From positions 2,418,001 through 2,482,000 of the forward strand of contig NZ_CP130610.1 in the NCBI RefSeq assembly GCF_030544485.1: a stretch of DNA of 64,000 nt, read 5' to 3'. The notes beneath the pieces were generated by a model. It searched no databases and was not told the DNA's origin. It saw nothing but the letters and a program-made list of their open reading frames with translations. The stretch comes from Halomonas sp. HAL1. GTDB lineage: Bacteria > Pseudomonadota > Gammaproteobacteria > Pseudomonadales > Halomonadaceae. Positions 8,833 through 16,684 of this stretch are shown here, one piece after another. The first letter of the stretch is position 1; the number at the start of each line of letters is the position of its first letter. The position numbers and the translations under genes are program-made.

Positions 8833-9902
8833 GTGCGCACGCTGAGGCCATGACGGAAAACCCTATGCCCACTCCTCGTCAGAATGAAGAGAGTGCTGAT
8901 TCGTTGCTGCAGATCCGCGATTTGAAAAAGCGCTTCTCTCTCTCGGGTGATTTCCTTGATCAACTGCGCTTCAAGGGCGGCAAGCTGGTGCGGCATCAAG
9001 AGCACGTCCATGCTATTAACGGCGTGAATCTGGACATCAAACGCGGTGAAGCACTGTGTGTGGTGGGCGAATCCGGCTGCGGTAAGTCCACTGTAGCGCG
9101 TACGGTGATGGGGCTTTTGACACCCTCTGAAGGCGAGATTCGCTACGATGGCCAACGTATCGATAATTTAAGCTCGCGTCAGTTGCTGCCGTATCGCAAG
9201 CGTATGCAGATGATTTTCCAGAACCCTTATGCGTCGCTTAACCCACGCATGACCATTCAGCAAACCTTGGAAGAGCCGCTGCGCCTGCACCACCCTGACT
9301 GGAAGCGGCCAAAAATCCTCGAAAAGGTTGAAGAAGTGATGCACTCAGTGGGTATTGATCCCGACTGGGGCAAGCGTTTTGGCCACGAGTTCTCGGGTGG
9401 TCAACGTCAGCGTATCGCGATTGCCCGTGCCCTGGCCGTGGATCCTGAATTCATCGTCGCCGATGAGCCTATTTCTGCCCTCGACGTCTCGATTCAAGCC
9501 CAGGTACTCAACCTGCTGATGGAAGCTCAGCAAGAGCGCAACCTGACCTATCTGTTCATCACTCACGATTTAGCCGTGGTCGAGCATTTTGGCACCCGTG
9601 TGGCGGTGATGTACTTGGGTACGGTGTGTGAAATTGCCACGACGGCCACGCTGTTTGAAAAGCCGCGCCACCCTTACACCCAAGCGCTGCTCTCGGCGAT
9701 CCCGCGCTTAAAGGATGACCGCCCTCAGCATATTCGTCTATCCGGTGAAGTACCGACCCCGGTTAATTTGCCCAGTGGCTGCGTGTTTCATGGCCGCTGC
9801 CCGCATGCTAATGCACGCTGTAAGCAAGAGATTCCTCTTTTGCAAACACAGGATGACGGAACCCGTGTCGCATGCCACGCTGTTGAAGAGGGGCGCCTAT
9901 GA
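8829..9902 (+). CDS. ABC peptide importer ATPase (DppF-like)
   Basis: A 357-residue second nucleotide-binding subunit. An N-terminal extension of about 25 residues precedes the ATPase domain. Motifs are Walker A GESGCGKS, Q-loop FQNPYASLNP, signature FSGGQRQR, Walker B FIVADEPISALD and switch FITHDLA. The C-terminal oligopeptide extension again has cysteines (GCVFHGRCP ... ARCKQ ... VACH). A strong ribosome site (AAGGAGGAAACC) lies just before the ATG, inside the end of the upstream gene. It is the last gene of the transporter; the LysR gene follows after 49 bases. Confidence 0.93.
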   Translation: MSAHAEAMTENPMPTPRQNEESADSLLQIRDLKKRFSLSGDFLDQLRFKGGKLVRHQEHVHAINGVNLDIKRGEALCVVGESGCGKSTVARTVMGLLTPSEGEIRYDGQRIDNLSSRQLLPYRKRMQMIFQNPYASLNPRMTIQQTLEEPLRLHHPDWKRPKILEKVEEVMHSVGIDPDWGKRFGHEFSGGQRQRIAIARALAVDPEFIVADEPISALDVSIQAQVLNLLMEAQQERNLTYLFITHDLAVVEHFGTRVAVMYLGTVCEIATTATLFEKPRHPYTQALLSAIPRLKDDRPQHIRLSGEVPTPVNLPSGCVFHGRCPHANARCKQEIPLLQTQDDGTRVACHAVEEGRL

Positions 9903-9951
9903 GTAGGGTCCCCTTTACAATACAGCGAGCCAAGTCGCTGAGAGGTAGAGC

Positions 9952-10863
9952 ATGGAAATTCGCTGGCTAGAAGATTTTATCGCCCTGGCCAGAACGCGGC
10001 ACTTCTCTCGCGCAGCAGATGATCAACACGTTACCCAGCCCACCTTCTCCCGGCGGATTAAATTGCTTGAGGAGGAGATGGGCGTAACGCTGATTAACCG
10101 TCAAACGTTACCCCTCTCGCTCACGCCCGCTGGTGAGGAGTTTTTAACCCTGTGTGAACAGGTGACCGAGCGAGTGCGGCTTACGCGAGACCGAGTGCGT
10201 GAAATCAATGCTGGCCAGCAGCGGCGTATTATGGTGGCGGCGCCGCAGAGCCTGTTGCCGCATTTTTTGCCTGAATGGCTTGCCTCTACAGGCTGGCAAG
10301 ACCGCGTACAGCCCTATTTGCGGGCGACTGGCTGGGTCGCTAACGACTATTTTCAAGCGTTAGCGCGGGCCGAGTGCGACCTTGCCATCTGCTACTGGCC
10401 GATTGGGCGTTGCGACCTGGATATTGATACCAGTGCCTGCACCTACCGGGTCATCGGTCATGAAAGATTAATACCGGTGACTGGGTTAAATGCAGAGAGA
10501 GAACCCTGTGCGTTGCTACCAGGGTCGCGCCATCAACCAGCACCTTGGCTTGCCTACCCAAAGCGCGGCTTGCTTGGCTCAGCCGTTAAAGCCCATTTGG
10601 CTAGGTTGCCGCAGAGCACATACTTAACTGCACAGAGTGAAAATCTCTACGCGGCGGGCATTAAAGAGCTGGTGCTGCTTGGCTATGGCATGAGCTGGCT
10701 GCCTGAGCGCAACGTGGCCGCAGAGCTTGCTCAAGGTACGCTGGTAAGAGCAGGCGATAGCCGTTGGGATGTGCCGATGGAACTACGGCTCTATCGCCAT
10801 CAAAGCCACCACCACGCTGAACTCGACGGTTTCTGGAGTGAACTCGCCACTCCACGCACTTGA
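9952..10863 (+). CDS. LysR-family transcriptional regulator
   Basis: A 303-residue protein with the LysR layout: an N-terminal winged helix-turn-helix (residues 2-60, RHFSRAADDQHVTQPTFSRRIKLLEEEMGV) and a periplasmic-binding-protein-like effector domain (about 90-295). It lies 49 bases after the peptide transporter genes on the same strand and 43 bases before a prolidase gene. It may control either or both, but LysR genes more often face their targets, so the link is inferred from position only. The effector is unknown. Confidence 0.88.
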   Translation: MEIRWLEDFIALARTRHFSRAADDQHVTQPTFSRRIKLLEEEMGVTLINRQTLPLSLTPAGEEFLTLCEQVTERVRLTRDRVREINAGQQRRIMVAAPQSLLPHFLPEWLASTGWQDRVQPYLRATGWVANDYFQALARAECDLAICYWPIGRCDLDIDTSACTYRVIGHERLIPVTGLNAEREPCALLPGSRHQPAPWLAYPKRGLLGSAVKAHLARLPQSTYLTAQSENLYAAGIKELVLLGYGMSWLPERNVAAELAQGTLVRAGDSRWDVPMELRLYRHQSHHHAELDGFWSELATPRT

Positions 10864-10906
10864 AGTCGTCTTTGAGAAAGCTTAATTGAGAAAGGACACG
10901 GTTTGC

Positions 10907-12205
10907 ATGTCGAGCACTCTTTTTAACTTGCAACTCGATCATATAGCCCACCTTCAGCGCGCCTATGCGTCGATGTTGAGCGAACATGGATTAGATAGCC
11001 TAGCGATTTACAGTGGTCATGCCAGCGTGCATTTTGCTGACGATCATACGCCCCCCTTTCAGACTTACGGCCATTTCATGCACTGGGTGGGCTTAGCCGA
11101 TGTACAGCATAGTTGGCTGATTATTCAGCCAGAAAAACGTCCACAGCTATACTTGTATGCACCCGCCGATTTTTGGCATTTACCCACTCATCTTCCCGAA
11201 GAGCCTTGGGTGACCGCCTTCGATGTTCACTTTTGCAGCGACAAAATCACACCACCCTTGATCGGTAATGCGGCCATTATCGGCGATACTGACCAACTCT
11301 CAGCCAGTCATCAGCAGACGATGAAAGCCGAACGTCAGCCTGAGCAGCTGGTGAATTCACTGGATGAATTGCGGCTATTTAAAACGCCCTATGAGATTGC
11401 CTGTATTCGTGAAGCCAACCGCCTAGCGATAGCGGGCCATCAAGCAGCGCAAGCAGCGTTTATTGGCGCCTCCGGTGAACTGGATATTCAATTGGCTTAC
11501 TTAGGTGCCAGTCGTCAGCGCGAATCAAACGTACCTTACCAAAATATCATCGGTTTGAATGAGCACGCGGGTGTATTGCACTACCAGCATTACGACCTGA
11601 ACGCGCCTAAACGGCGTTACAGCCTGCTAGTAGATGCTGGTCGACGGTTTCGTGGTTACTGCGCTGATATTACTCGCGCCTACGCTGGCCCCGATGCCCC
11701 CGTTGCGTTTGGCGAACTGATCACAGCCATGCATGATTTAAAAGATGAGCTTATGAAAGGCGTTGCACCAGGCGTTAGCTTTATTGCCCTACATGAGCAA
11801 ATGCATCAACAGCTAGCTGAGATATTGGTGGCCCACGGTTTATTCAAAGGCACCGCAGATCAAGCGGTTGCCGAGGGCGTTACGCGGCTATTCTGCCCTC
11901 ATGGACTGGGCCACTCGCTGGGCCTTCAAGTGCATGATGTTGCCGGGTTACGTCACTCGGATGGGACACCCGCCCCTGCGCCAGAGCAGCACCCAGCGCT
12001 ACGGCTTACGCGCACTCTGCGCCCTCGCATGGTCGTTACCATTGAACCCGGGCTCTATTTTATCGCCATGCTGCTCGACCCGTTGCGCAACACCTCACTG
12101 CCCGTTAACTGGCGGCTGGTCGACCAACTCTCATCCTGTGGCGGTATTCGTATCGAAGATAACGTAGCAGTGACAGAGAGCGGTTTTGATAACTTAACGC
12201 CATAA
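10907..12205 (+). CDS. pepQ: Xaa-Pro dipeptidase (prolidase), M24B family
   Basis: A 432-residue cytoplasmic metalloprotease that splits dipeptides with C-terminal proline. The M24 metal ligands line up as D243 (VDAG), D254 (ADITR), H336 (GLGHSLG), E380 (TIEPG) and E417 (RIEDN), close to the positions in E. coli PepQ. An N-terminal domain of about 155 residues precedes the pita-bread fold. The ATG at 10907 has AAAGGA upstream; an in-frame TTG at 10886 lies before that site and is unlikely. It follows a peptide importer and LysR gene, fitting breakdown of imported proline peptides. Related enzymes also hydrolyse organophosphates (OPAA), so that side activity is possible. Confidence 0.92.
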   Translation: MSSTLFNLQLDHIAHLQRAYASMLSEHGLDSLAIYSGHASVHFADDHTPPFQTYGHFMHWVGLADVQHSWLIIQPEKRPQLYLYAPADFWHLPTHLPEEPWVTAFDVHFCSDKITPPLIGNAAIIGDTDQLSASHQQTMKAERQPEQLVNSLDELRLFKTPYEIACIREANRLAIAGHQAAQAAFIGASGELDIQLAYLGASRQRESNVPYQNIIGLNEHAGVLHYQHYDLNAPKRRYSLLVDAGRRFRGYCADITRAYAGPDAPVAFGELITAMHDLKDELMKGVAPGVSFIALHEQMHQQLAEILVAHGLFKGTADQAVAEGVTRLFCPHGLGHSLGLQVHDVAGLRHSDGTPAPAPEQHPALRLTRTLRPRMVVTIEPGLYFIAMLLDPLRNTSLPVNWRLVDQLSSCGGIRIEDNVAVTESGFDNLTP

Positions 12206-12255
12206 GCCCTCTATAACTTTTTTTTGCATCGTCTTGCTAATCGCCTCTCTACAAC

Positions 12256-12288
12256 GCACTACGCCCGGCTCAAAGCCGGGCGTAGTGC
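12256..12288. terminator. Strong hairpin between pepQ and ompW
   Basis: A perfect 15-bp GC-rich stem (GCACTACGCCCGGCT and its complement) with the 3-base loop CAA lies between two convergent genes. The plus-strand tail is TATTT, so T-richness is only moderate. It most likely ends transcription from both sides. Confidence 0.75.
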
Positions 12289-12304
12289 TATTTCAGAAGG
12301 CTTA

Positions 12305-12338
12305 GCAAAGCTAAAATCTAGGCAAAGCTAAAATCTAG
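12305..12338. repeat. Tandem duplication, two 17-bp units
   Basis: The unit GCAAAGCTAAAATCTAG occurs twice head-to-tail just after the ompW stop codon, and a partial third (TTAAAGCTTAG) leads into the coding end. It looks like replication slippage in the 3' untranslated region. Confidence 0.8.
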
Positions 12339-12345
12339 TTAAAGC

Positions 12346-12942
12346 TTAGAAGCGGTAAGTAACACCACCGCCAATGGTGACGGGTTCGATGTCAACTTCA
12401 CCACCGACGTTGATATCTGCGTTCACGTCAGCGTAGCTTGCGTAACCATTGAGCATAATATTATCAGTCACGGCCAGATCAACCCCTACTTGCCCGATAG
12501 CGCCGTAGCTTTCATCAACGTTCACACCACTCGGCTCGCCAGAGAAGCGTGTGTAGTTAAGGCCAGCACCAACGTAAGGCTGTACACGTGAATCCAAGCC
12601 ACCCATCGGGTAGTAATTCACAAGTAGATTAACAGGCAGACGATCAACACTACCCACATCGCCTAAAGCAGAGGTGTTCAGATCGTGCTCGAACTTCTCA
12701 GAGCTGTTGAGTTCAACGCCAACCTTATCAGTAAACAGGTAACCTGCACCAAAGGTGAAGCCGCGAGCGCTCTGCACGTTCAGTGAATCACCATTCAGAT
12801 TGCCATTACCTGACCCCGTATCCGTTTGGGCAACACCACCACGAACGAATACATCGCCAGCGTTATAAGCGAGAGCCGCTTGGCTTGCCAGTGCGAAACC
12901 GGCAGCGATTACAGCAGCAGAAATCAGTTTCATATTACTCAT
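12346..12942 (-). CDS. ompW: OmpW-family outer membrane protein
   Basis: A 198-residue protein with a signal peptide ending near residue 25 (LALASQAALA before YNAGD). The mature start DVFVRGGVAQTDTG and the following alternating strands fit the eight-stranded OmpW barrel. The typical motif YYPMGGLDSRVQPYVGAGLNYT is present, and the C-terminus ends in an aromatic (VTYRF), the outer-membrane assembly signal. OmpW proteins are small barrels linked to passage of hydrophobic compounds and to stress responses. It is transcribed alone from a sigma-70-like promoter at 13025-13053 and ends at the hairpin at 12256-12288. Confidence 0.92.
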   Translation of the reverse strand: MSNMKLISAAVIAAGFALASQAALAYNAGDVFVRGGVAQTDTGSGNGNLNGDSLNVQSARGFTFGAGYLFTDKVGVELNSSEKFEHDLNTSALGDVGSVDRLPVNLLVNYYPMGGLDSRVQPYVGAGLNYTRFSGEPSGVNVDESYGAIGQVGVDLAVTDNIMLNGYASYADVNADINVGGEVDIEPVTIGGGVTYRF

Positions 12943-13024
12943 AAGGGTCGTCCTCTATGCAGCGCGCAGTTCCTTGCGCTTGCGGATTGCGGTAGTTGCT
13001 ATCCAACTTTCCTATACAGAGTGT

Positions 13025-13053
13025 AGTATACGAACACTGTTTCCAAATGTCTT
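13025..13053 (-). promoter_or_regulatory. Sigma-70-type promoter for ompW
   Basis: On the minus strand, AAGACA (-35, 13048-13053) and TATACT (-10, 13025-13030) are separated by 17 bases. The -10 is close to consensus, while the -35 matches at 4 of 6 positions. The ATG of ompW lies about 75 bases downstream with AGAGGACGACCCTT before it. Confidence 0.5.
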
Positions 13054-13153
13054 GTGAAATATTGTTATAAGAAAGTGCGCCCTGATAGTTTTTCTATTTA
13101 TAAAACTCGGTCATAAAGCTCAAACATGAAACTAAGACATAAAATACAGGCAT

Positions 13154-13176
13154 AAAAAAAGTCCCCCGAAGGGGAC
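13154..13176 (-). terminator. Intrinsic terminator with UUCG loop
   Basis: On the minus strand, GTCCCC-TTCG-GGGGAC is followed by seven T. This is a strong Rho-independent terminator. It could end the small RNA or read-through from the alcohol dehydrogenase operon. Confidence 0.88.
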
Positions 13177-13290
13177 CCAGGTGGAGCACGCCAGCTCACT
13201 CGGTGTGTTGCTACCAGGTGGTAACAACGTGGATGAAGAAGGCAGAGAAGCTAGATAGTGAATGGTGCCTCTCTATTCAATCACCCTTTG
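13154..13290 (-). ncRNA. Candidate sigma-54-dependent small RNA, about 137 nt
   Basis: No coding frame of note lies here, yet both ends of a transcript can be read. Upstream is a -24/-12 promoter (13301-13316), and the end is a textbook terminator (13154-13176) with a UUCG tetraloop and seven Us. Inside, GUUGUUACC and GGUAGCAAC can pair to a stem, and GAGC/GCUC forms another. The layout resembles known RpoN-dependent regulatory RNAs such as NrsZ or CrcZ of Pseudomonas, but no sequence match is claimed, and CrcZ-type AANAANAA repeats are not evident. It could instead be the leader of a longer transcript, although the terminator argues against that. It lies between ompW and an alcohol dehydrogenase gene. 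Confidence 0.5.
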
Positions 13291-13300
13291 CCATATATAT

Positions 13301-13316
13301 TGCGATCTGCGTGCCA
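13301..13316 (-). promoter_or_regulatory. Sigma-54 (-24/-12) promoter
   Basis: The minus strand reads TGGCACGCAGATCGCA: GG and GC with exactly ten bases between, and the full TGGCACG -24 block of the RpoN consensus. The predicted start lies near 13290. A possible activator site is found about 90-100 bases upstream at 13402-13418. Confidence 0.65.
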
Positions 13317-13401
13317 CTTTTTAAAAAATAACCATAAAACAACATTTTAATATAATACCACTTGATTCGCATTGATCTTTCTCGCACTGCAACAAATAAA
13401 G

Positions 13402-13418
13402 TGCACCACCATTGCGCA
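13402..13418. promoter_or_regulatory. NtrC-like upstream activator site
   Basis: Minus strand TGCGCA-N5-GGTGCA. One half matches the NtrC consensus TGCACC-N5-GGTGCA fully and the other at 4 of 6 positions. It lies at a normal enhancer distance from the -24/-12 element at 13301-13316. A further TGTGCATC half-like sequence lies at about 13431-13438. Confidence 0.35.
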
Positions 13419-13488
13419 ATTTTCAGCCTTTGTGCATCACAAAGAATCATGTGAGTTCGTTAGCGCTTAAAAATCCTCAAGATAGTGG

Positions 13489-14565
13489 CTAGGGTGTCAC
13501 GATAATTTTCACTTGGGCTTTGTCGTTTAGCAGCGCCTCAAAGCCCTCCTCCACGATATCCGCCAGTGGAATGCGCTGGGTCACCATGTCCTCGGCGCGG
13601 AAGTAGCCTCGCTGCATCAGTGCCATTACCGCGGGGTAAACATGGCGATAGGCAATAATGCCCTTCATGGTGCGCTCTTGGATGACTAGGTCGTTAGGCT
13701 GAAAGCTGGCCTCTCCTTCCCAAATACTCACCACCACCACTTCACCCCCTTCGTGGGTGCTATGCAGCGCCTGATTCAGCACGGCAGGAATGCCGGTGAC
13801 TTCAAACGCCACGTCTACCCCGCCACCACTCAAGACTTGTAGCTTCGCAACCGCATCCTCCTGTTGCGGGTCAACCACAATAGCCCCTAACGCTTCGGCT
13901 TTGGCTTTCCGTGAAGGCGCGACCTCAACGGCATATATTTGAGCAGCGCCTGCGGCCTTGAGAGCCTCAATCGTCATCAAGCCAATCGGCCCAGCGCCAA
14001 ATACTACCGCGCTATCCCCCGCTTTCAGGCAGCTTTGGCGCACCGCATGCAACGCTACCGCCGCAGGCTCGACCAGCGCGCCTTGCTCGTAGCTAAGATC
14101 ATCCGGCAGCTTATGCACCATATGTTCACCCATGACGGTGAACTCCGAAAAGCCACCGCCCCCGCCAGAGAGGCCATGAAAGCCCAATAGCGGTGTTAAG
14201 TTATAGCGCTCCATTAAGTAGGCGCCATCCTTATTGGGTGAGAGAATCGGCTCAATGGCCACGCGGTCGCCTACCTTCACCCGCGTGACTTTCTCGCCGA
14301 CCTCAACCACTTCCCCAGCGAACTCATGGCCCATGATGATCGGCGCCTGCTCGCCACTGATCGGGTGCGGCTTACCTACCGGAATAAAAATCGGCCCGGC
14401 GGCATACTCGTGTAAGTCACTGCCGCAAATACCACAGGCAGCCACTTTCACCTTCACTTCATGGGGGTCGCTGATAGTGGGCACTGGCACTTGCTCAACG
14501 CGTAAATCTTTTGCTGCGTACCAAACCGCTGCCTGCATAGCTTGCTGATTATTCGACTGACTCAT
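13489..14565 (-). CDS. Zinc-dependent alcohol dehydrogenase, 2,3-butanediol dehydrogenase-like
   Basis: A 358-residue medium-chain dehydrogenase. Catalytic zinc ligands can be read as C44 (AACGICGSD), H80 and E81 (GHEFAGEV); E166 (LVEP) is the usual fourth ligand region. The NAD-binding glycine motif is VFGAGPIGLM near residue 188. The stretch GPIFIPVGKPHPISGEQAPIIMGHE is typical of (R,R)-butanediol dehydrogenases. The four-cysteine structural zinc loop of the family is absent: residues 103-125 carry NKDGAYLMERYN instead. It is the second gene of an operon with the flavin monooxygenase (16 bases apart) driven by a sigma-54 promoter. Substrate is uncertain: a secondary alcohol or diol linked to the monooxygenase product or precursor. 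Confidence 0.85.
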   Translation of the reverse strand: MSQSNNQQAMQAAVWYAAKDLRVEQVPVPTISDPHEVKVKVAACGICGSDLHEYAAGPIFIPVGKPHPISGEQAPIIMGHEFAGEVVEVGEKVTRVKVGDRVAIEPILSPNKDGAYLMERYNLTPLLGFHGLSGGGGGFSEFTVMGEHMVHKLPDDLSYEQGALVEPAAVALHAVRQSCLKAGDSAVVFGAGPIGLMTIEALKAAGAAQIYAVEVAPSRKAKAEALGAIVVDPQQEDAVAKLQVLSGGGVDVAFEVTGIPAVLNQALHSTHEGGEVVVVSIWEGEASFQPNDLVIQERTMKGIIAYRHVYPAVMALMQRGYFRAEDMVTQRIPLADIVEEGFEALLNDKAQVKIIVTP

Positions 14566-14580
14566 GGCTTTGCCTTCCTG

Positions 14581-16395
14581 TTAAGACATATGATGAACCG
14601 GCTGCAGACCGTAGACAGGCGTTTCCAGCCCCTCCATGCGTGCCTTTAACTGCAGCGCCAAATAGTGTGAGTAGTGCCGCGACTGGTGCAGGTTGCCACC
14701 ATGGAACCATAGCGCCTCCTGCTGGGTGGGTTTCCACATATTGCGCAGCTCGCCCTCCCAAGGACCGGGGTCTTTGGTGGTGTCAGAGCCCAGGCCCCAG
14801 CACTTGCCGACTTTATCCGCCACTTCCTGAGAGATAAGCCGCGCCGCCCAGCCATTCATGGAGCCATAGCCGGTGGCGTAGACGATCAAATCTGCCTCTA
14901 GCTCACTGCCATCAGTAAGTGTGATGGAGTGGGGGTTAATGCGCTCAATGCCCACACCGCTGCGCAACTTGATATCGCCGTTAGCCACCAAGTCGCAGGC
15001 GCCTACGTCGATGTAATAACCTGAGCCCCGGCGTAGATACTTCAAAAACAGCCCCGAGTCATCGTCACCGAAATCGAGCAGAAAGCCCGCGTCTTCCAGC
15101 TTCTGATAAAACTCGGCGTCGCGCTGTTTGATTGCCTCGAACGCCGGGCGCTGAAAATCTGGCAGCACCTTGTAGGGAATCGAGGCAAAAATCAGATCAG
15201 CCTTGTCGTGGGTTAAGCCATTGGCCACCGCCTCTTCGGAGTAGAGCGGCCCCAGCACTTCCTCCATCAAAGAGTCCGACTTCACGATATGGGTGGATGA
15301 ACGCTGCAGCATGGTCACATCGGCGTCGTGCTCCCAGAGTGCCGCGGCAATATCGTGAGCGGAATTATTGGAGCCCACGATTACGCACTTTTTGCCCGCA
15401 TAAGCATCTGGCCCCGGGTGCTGGCTGGAGTGCTGCTGCTCACCTGCAAAGCTTTCCGCGCCGGGAAATGTCGGCACATTGGGCATACCCGACATCCCGG
15501 TGGCCATTACCAGCTGTTTCGGGCGTAGCGTGATCTCTTCGCCGTTGCGCTTAACGTTAACCACCCACTCGCCTGCGGCGTCGTCATAGCGTGCATTCTG
15601 ACACTCAGTGGAGCTCCAATAATTGAGCTCCATCACCTTTGTGTACATTTCCAGCCAATCGCCCACCTTGTCTTTCGGTGCAAACACCGGCCAGTTCTCC
15701 GGGAAGGGAATATAGGGTAGGTGGTCGTACCACACCGGGTCGTGCAGGCAGAGAGATTTATAGCGCTTGCGCCAGGAGTCACCGGCTCGCTCGTTGCGCT
15801 CGATAATAATGGTCGGCACGCCCATCTGCTTCAGCCGCGCGCCCAAACCAATACCGCCCTGGCCGCCGCCAATAACAACACAATACGGCTGCTGCGTGTA
15901 GCCAAGCTCTGCTTCTTCGCGCTCCCGTGACTCTAACCAGGTTTCACGCTGTTTATTGGCACCGTGCTCGGCCCCTTTTGGGCGGTTGTGGTTACGGGGC
16001 TCGGGGAAGTCGTGCAATGCCTGCATGGTGGTTAACAGCGTCCAGCATTTGCCGTCTTTAAGACGTAGGTAGCCTTTGCCGCTGGCGACCGCTGTCTCAA
16101 AGGTAAACCACGCCTCACTGGTATCACCGTTCTGAGTAGCTTCGCCTTCTAGCTGCCAGTTCGAAGGGCGCACGTTCTCCAGGGTGGCATTGAGCATGGC
16201 CTGAATAGCATCTTTGCCTTCGCAGGTTTTTAAATTCCAGGTAAAGGTTAGAAAGTCGCGCCAGTAGCATTCGTCGTTAAACAGCGATAGAACACGCTGA
16301 ATATCCTGGGCTTGCAGCGCGTTATCAAAATCACTCAGCCACCCTTGAACAGCAGCCGTGGCAATATGCTGGGTTTGTGCTGATATCTCGGACAT
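14581..16395 (-). CDS. Flavin-containing monooxygenase with N-terminal NTF2-like domain
   Basis: A 604-residue protein. Residues 10-130 look like an NTF2/SnoaL-like domain (ALQAQDIQRVLSLFNDECYWRDFLTF). The rest is a two-dinucleotide-domain flavoprotein: FAD motif VVIGGGQGGIGLGARL near 175, and NADPH motif VIVGSNNSAHDIA. Between them, FAGEQQHSSQHPGPDAYAGK is the FMO/YUCCA-type fingerprint. YVTG-like ATGYGSMNGW follows near the C-terminus. The family oxygenates ketones, amines or indole-3-pyruvate with NADPH and O2; the substrate here is unknown. An earlier in-frame start at 16467 would lie upstream of the predicted transcription start, so the ATG at 16395 with GGAG is chosen. First gene of the operon with the dehydrogenase. 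Confidence 0.88.
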   Translation of the reverse strand: MSEISAQTQHIATAAVQGWLSDFDNALQAQDIQRVLSLFNDECYWRDFLTFTWNLKTCEGKDAIQAMLNATLENVRPSNWQLEGEATQNGDTSEAWFTFETAVASGKGYLRLKDGKCWTLLTTMQALHDFPEPRNHNRPKGAEHGANKQRETWLESREREEAELGYTQQPYCVVIGGGQGGIGLGARLKQMGVPTIIIERNERAGDSWRKRYKSLCLHDPVWYDHLPYIPFPENWPVFAPKDKVGDWLEMYTKVMELNYWSSTECQNARYDDAAGEWVVNVKRNGEEITLRPKQLVMATGMSGMPNVPTFPGAESFAGEQQHSSQHPGPDAYAGKKCVIVGSNNSAHDIAAALWEHDADVTMLQRSSTHIVKSDSLMEEVLGPLYSEEAVANGLTHDKADLIFASIPYKVLPDFQRPAFEAIKQRDAEFYQKLEDAGFLLDFGDDDSGLFLKYLRRGSGYYIDVGACDLVANGDIKLRSGVGIERINPHSITLTDGSELEADLIVYATGYGSMNGWAARLISQEVADKVGKCWGLGSDTTKDPGPWEGELRNMWKPTQQEALWFHGGNLHQSRHYSHYLALQLKARMEGLETPVYGLQPVHHMS

Positions 16396-16449
16396 AGCGA
16401 GAACTCCATGGTTTGTTATTGTTGAATTGCTGGTGAGACACCCAACCCT

Positions 16450-16467
16450 AAGCACCCGCCGTGCCAA
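16450..16467 (-). promoter_or_regulatory. Sigma-54 (-24/-12) promoter of the monooxygenase operon
   Basis: Minus strand TTGGCACGGCGGGTGCTT: GG-N10-GC with the complete TTGGCACG -24 block. Transcription should begin near 16440, about 45 bases before the monooxygenase ATG. A sigma-54 activator gene lies immediately divergent, which strongly supports the call. Confidence 0.8.
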
Positions 16468-16549
16468 TCATTTCAGACAAACCACAAGCACATGAAAGAT
16501 ATGAATAAATTTTAACAAGCAGTTATCTACTAAGCGTTGCACAAGGCGT

Positions 16550-16588
16550 ACACCTGTCACGTAACGCTGTAAACGACGTTACAGGTGT
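16550..16588. promoter_or_regulatory. Inverted-repeat activator site in the divergent region
   Basis: ACACCTGT (16550-16557) and ACAGGTGT (16581-16588) form a perfect 8-bp inverted repeat. Additional TAACG repeats lie around it (GTAACGC, GTTACAGGTGTAACG). It lies about 85-130 bases upstream of the -24/-12 element, the usual enhancer position, so it is the likely binding site of the adjacent AcoR-like activator. Confidence 0.6.
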
Positions 16589-16684
16589 AACGCACGACTA
16601 ACGGCGTAATAACGCTGCGTTGACACCCACGCCAGAGCGCATAGGCTGGAAGGACAATAACAATCCCCCACGGTGAACTACGCC

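Larger units (their letters stand above)
12943..13488. other. Long intergenic region between ompW and alcohol dehydrogenase gene
   Basis: 546 bases without a plausible protein gene. From left to right it holds the ompW leader and promoter, a UUCG-loop terminator, the candidate small RNA, a sigma-54 promoter, and an AT-rich stretch (13320-13380) up to the possible activator site. The stop of the dehydrogenase gene follows at 13489. Confidence 0.7.
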
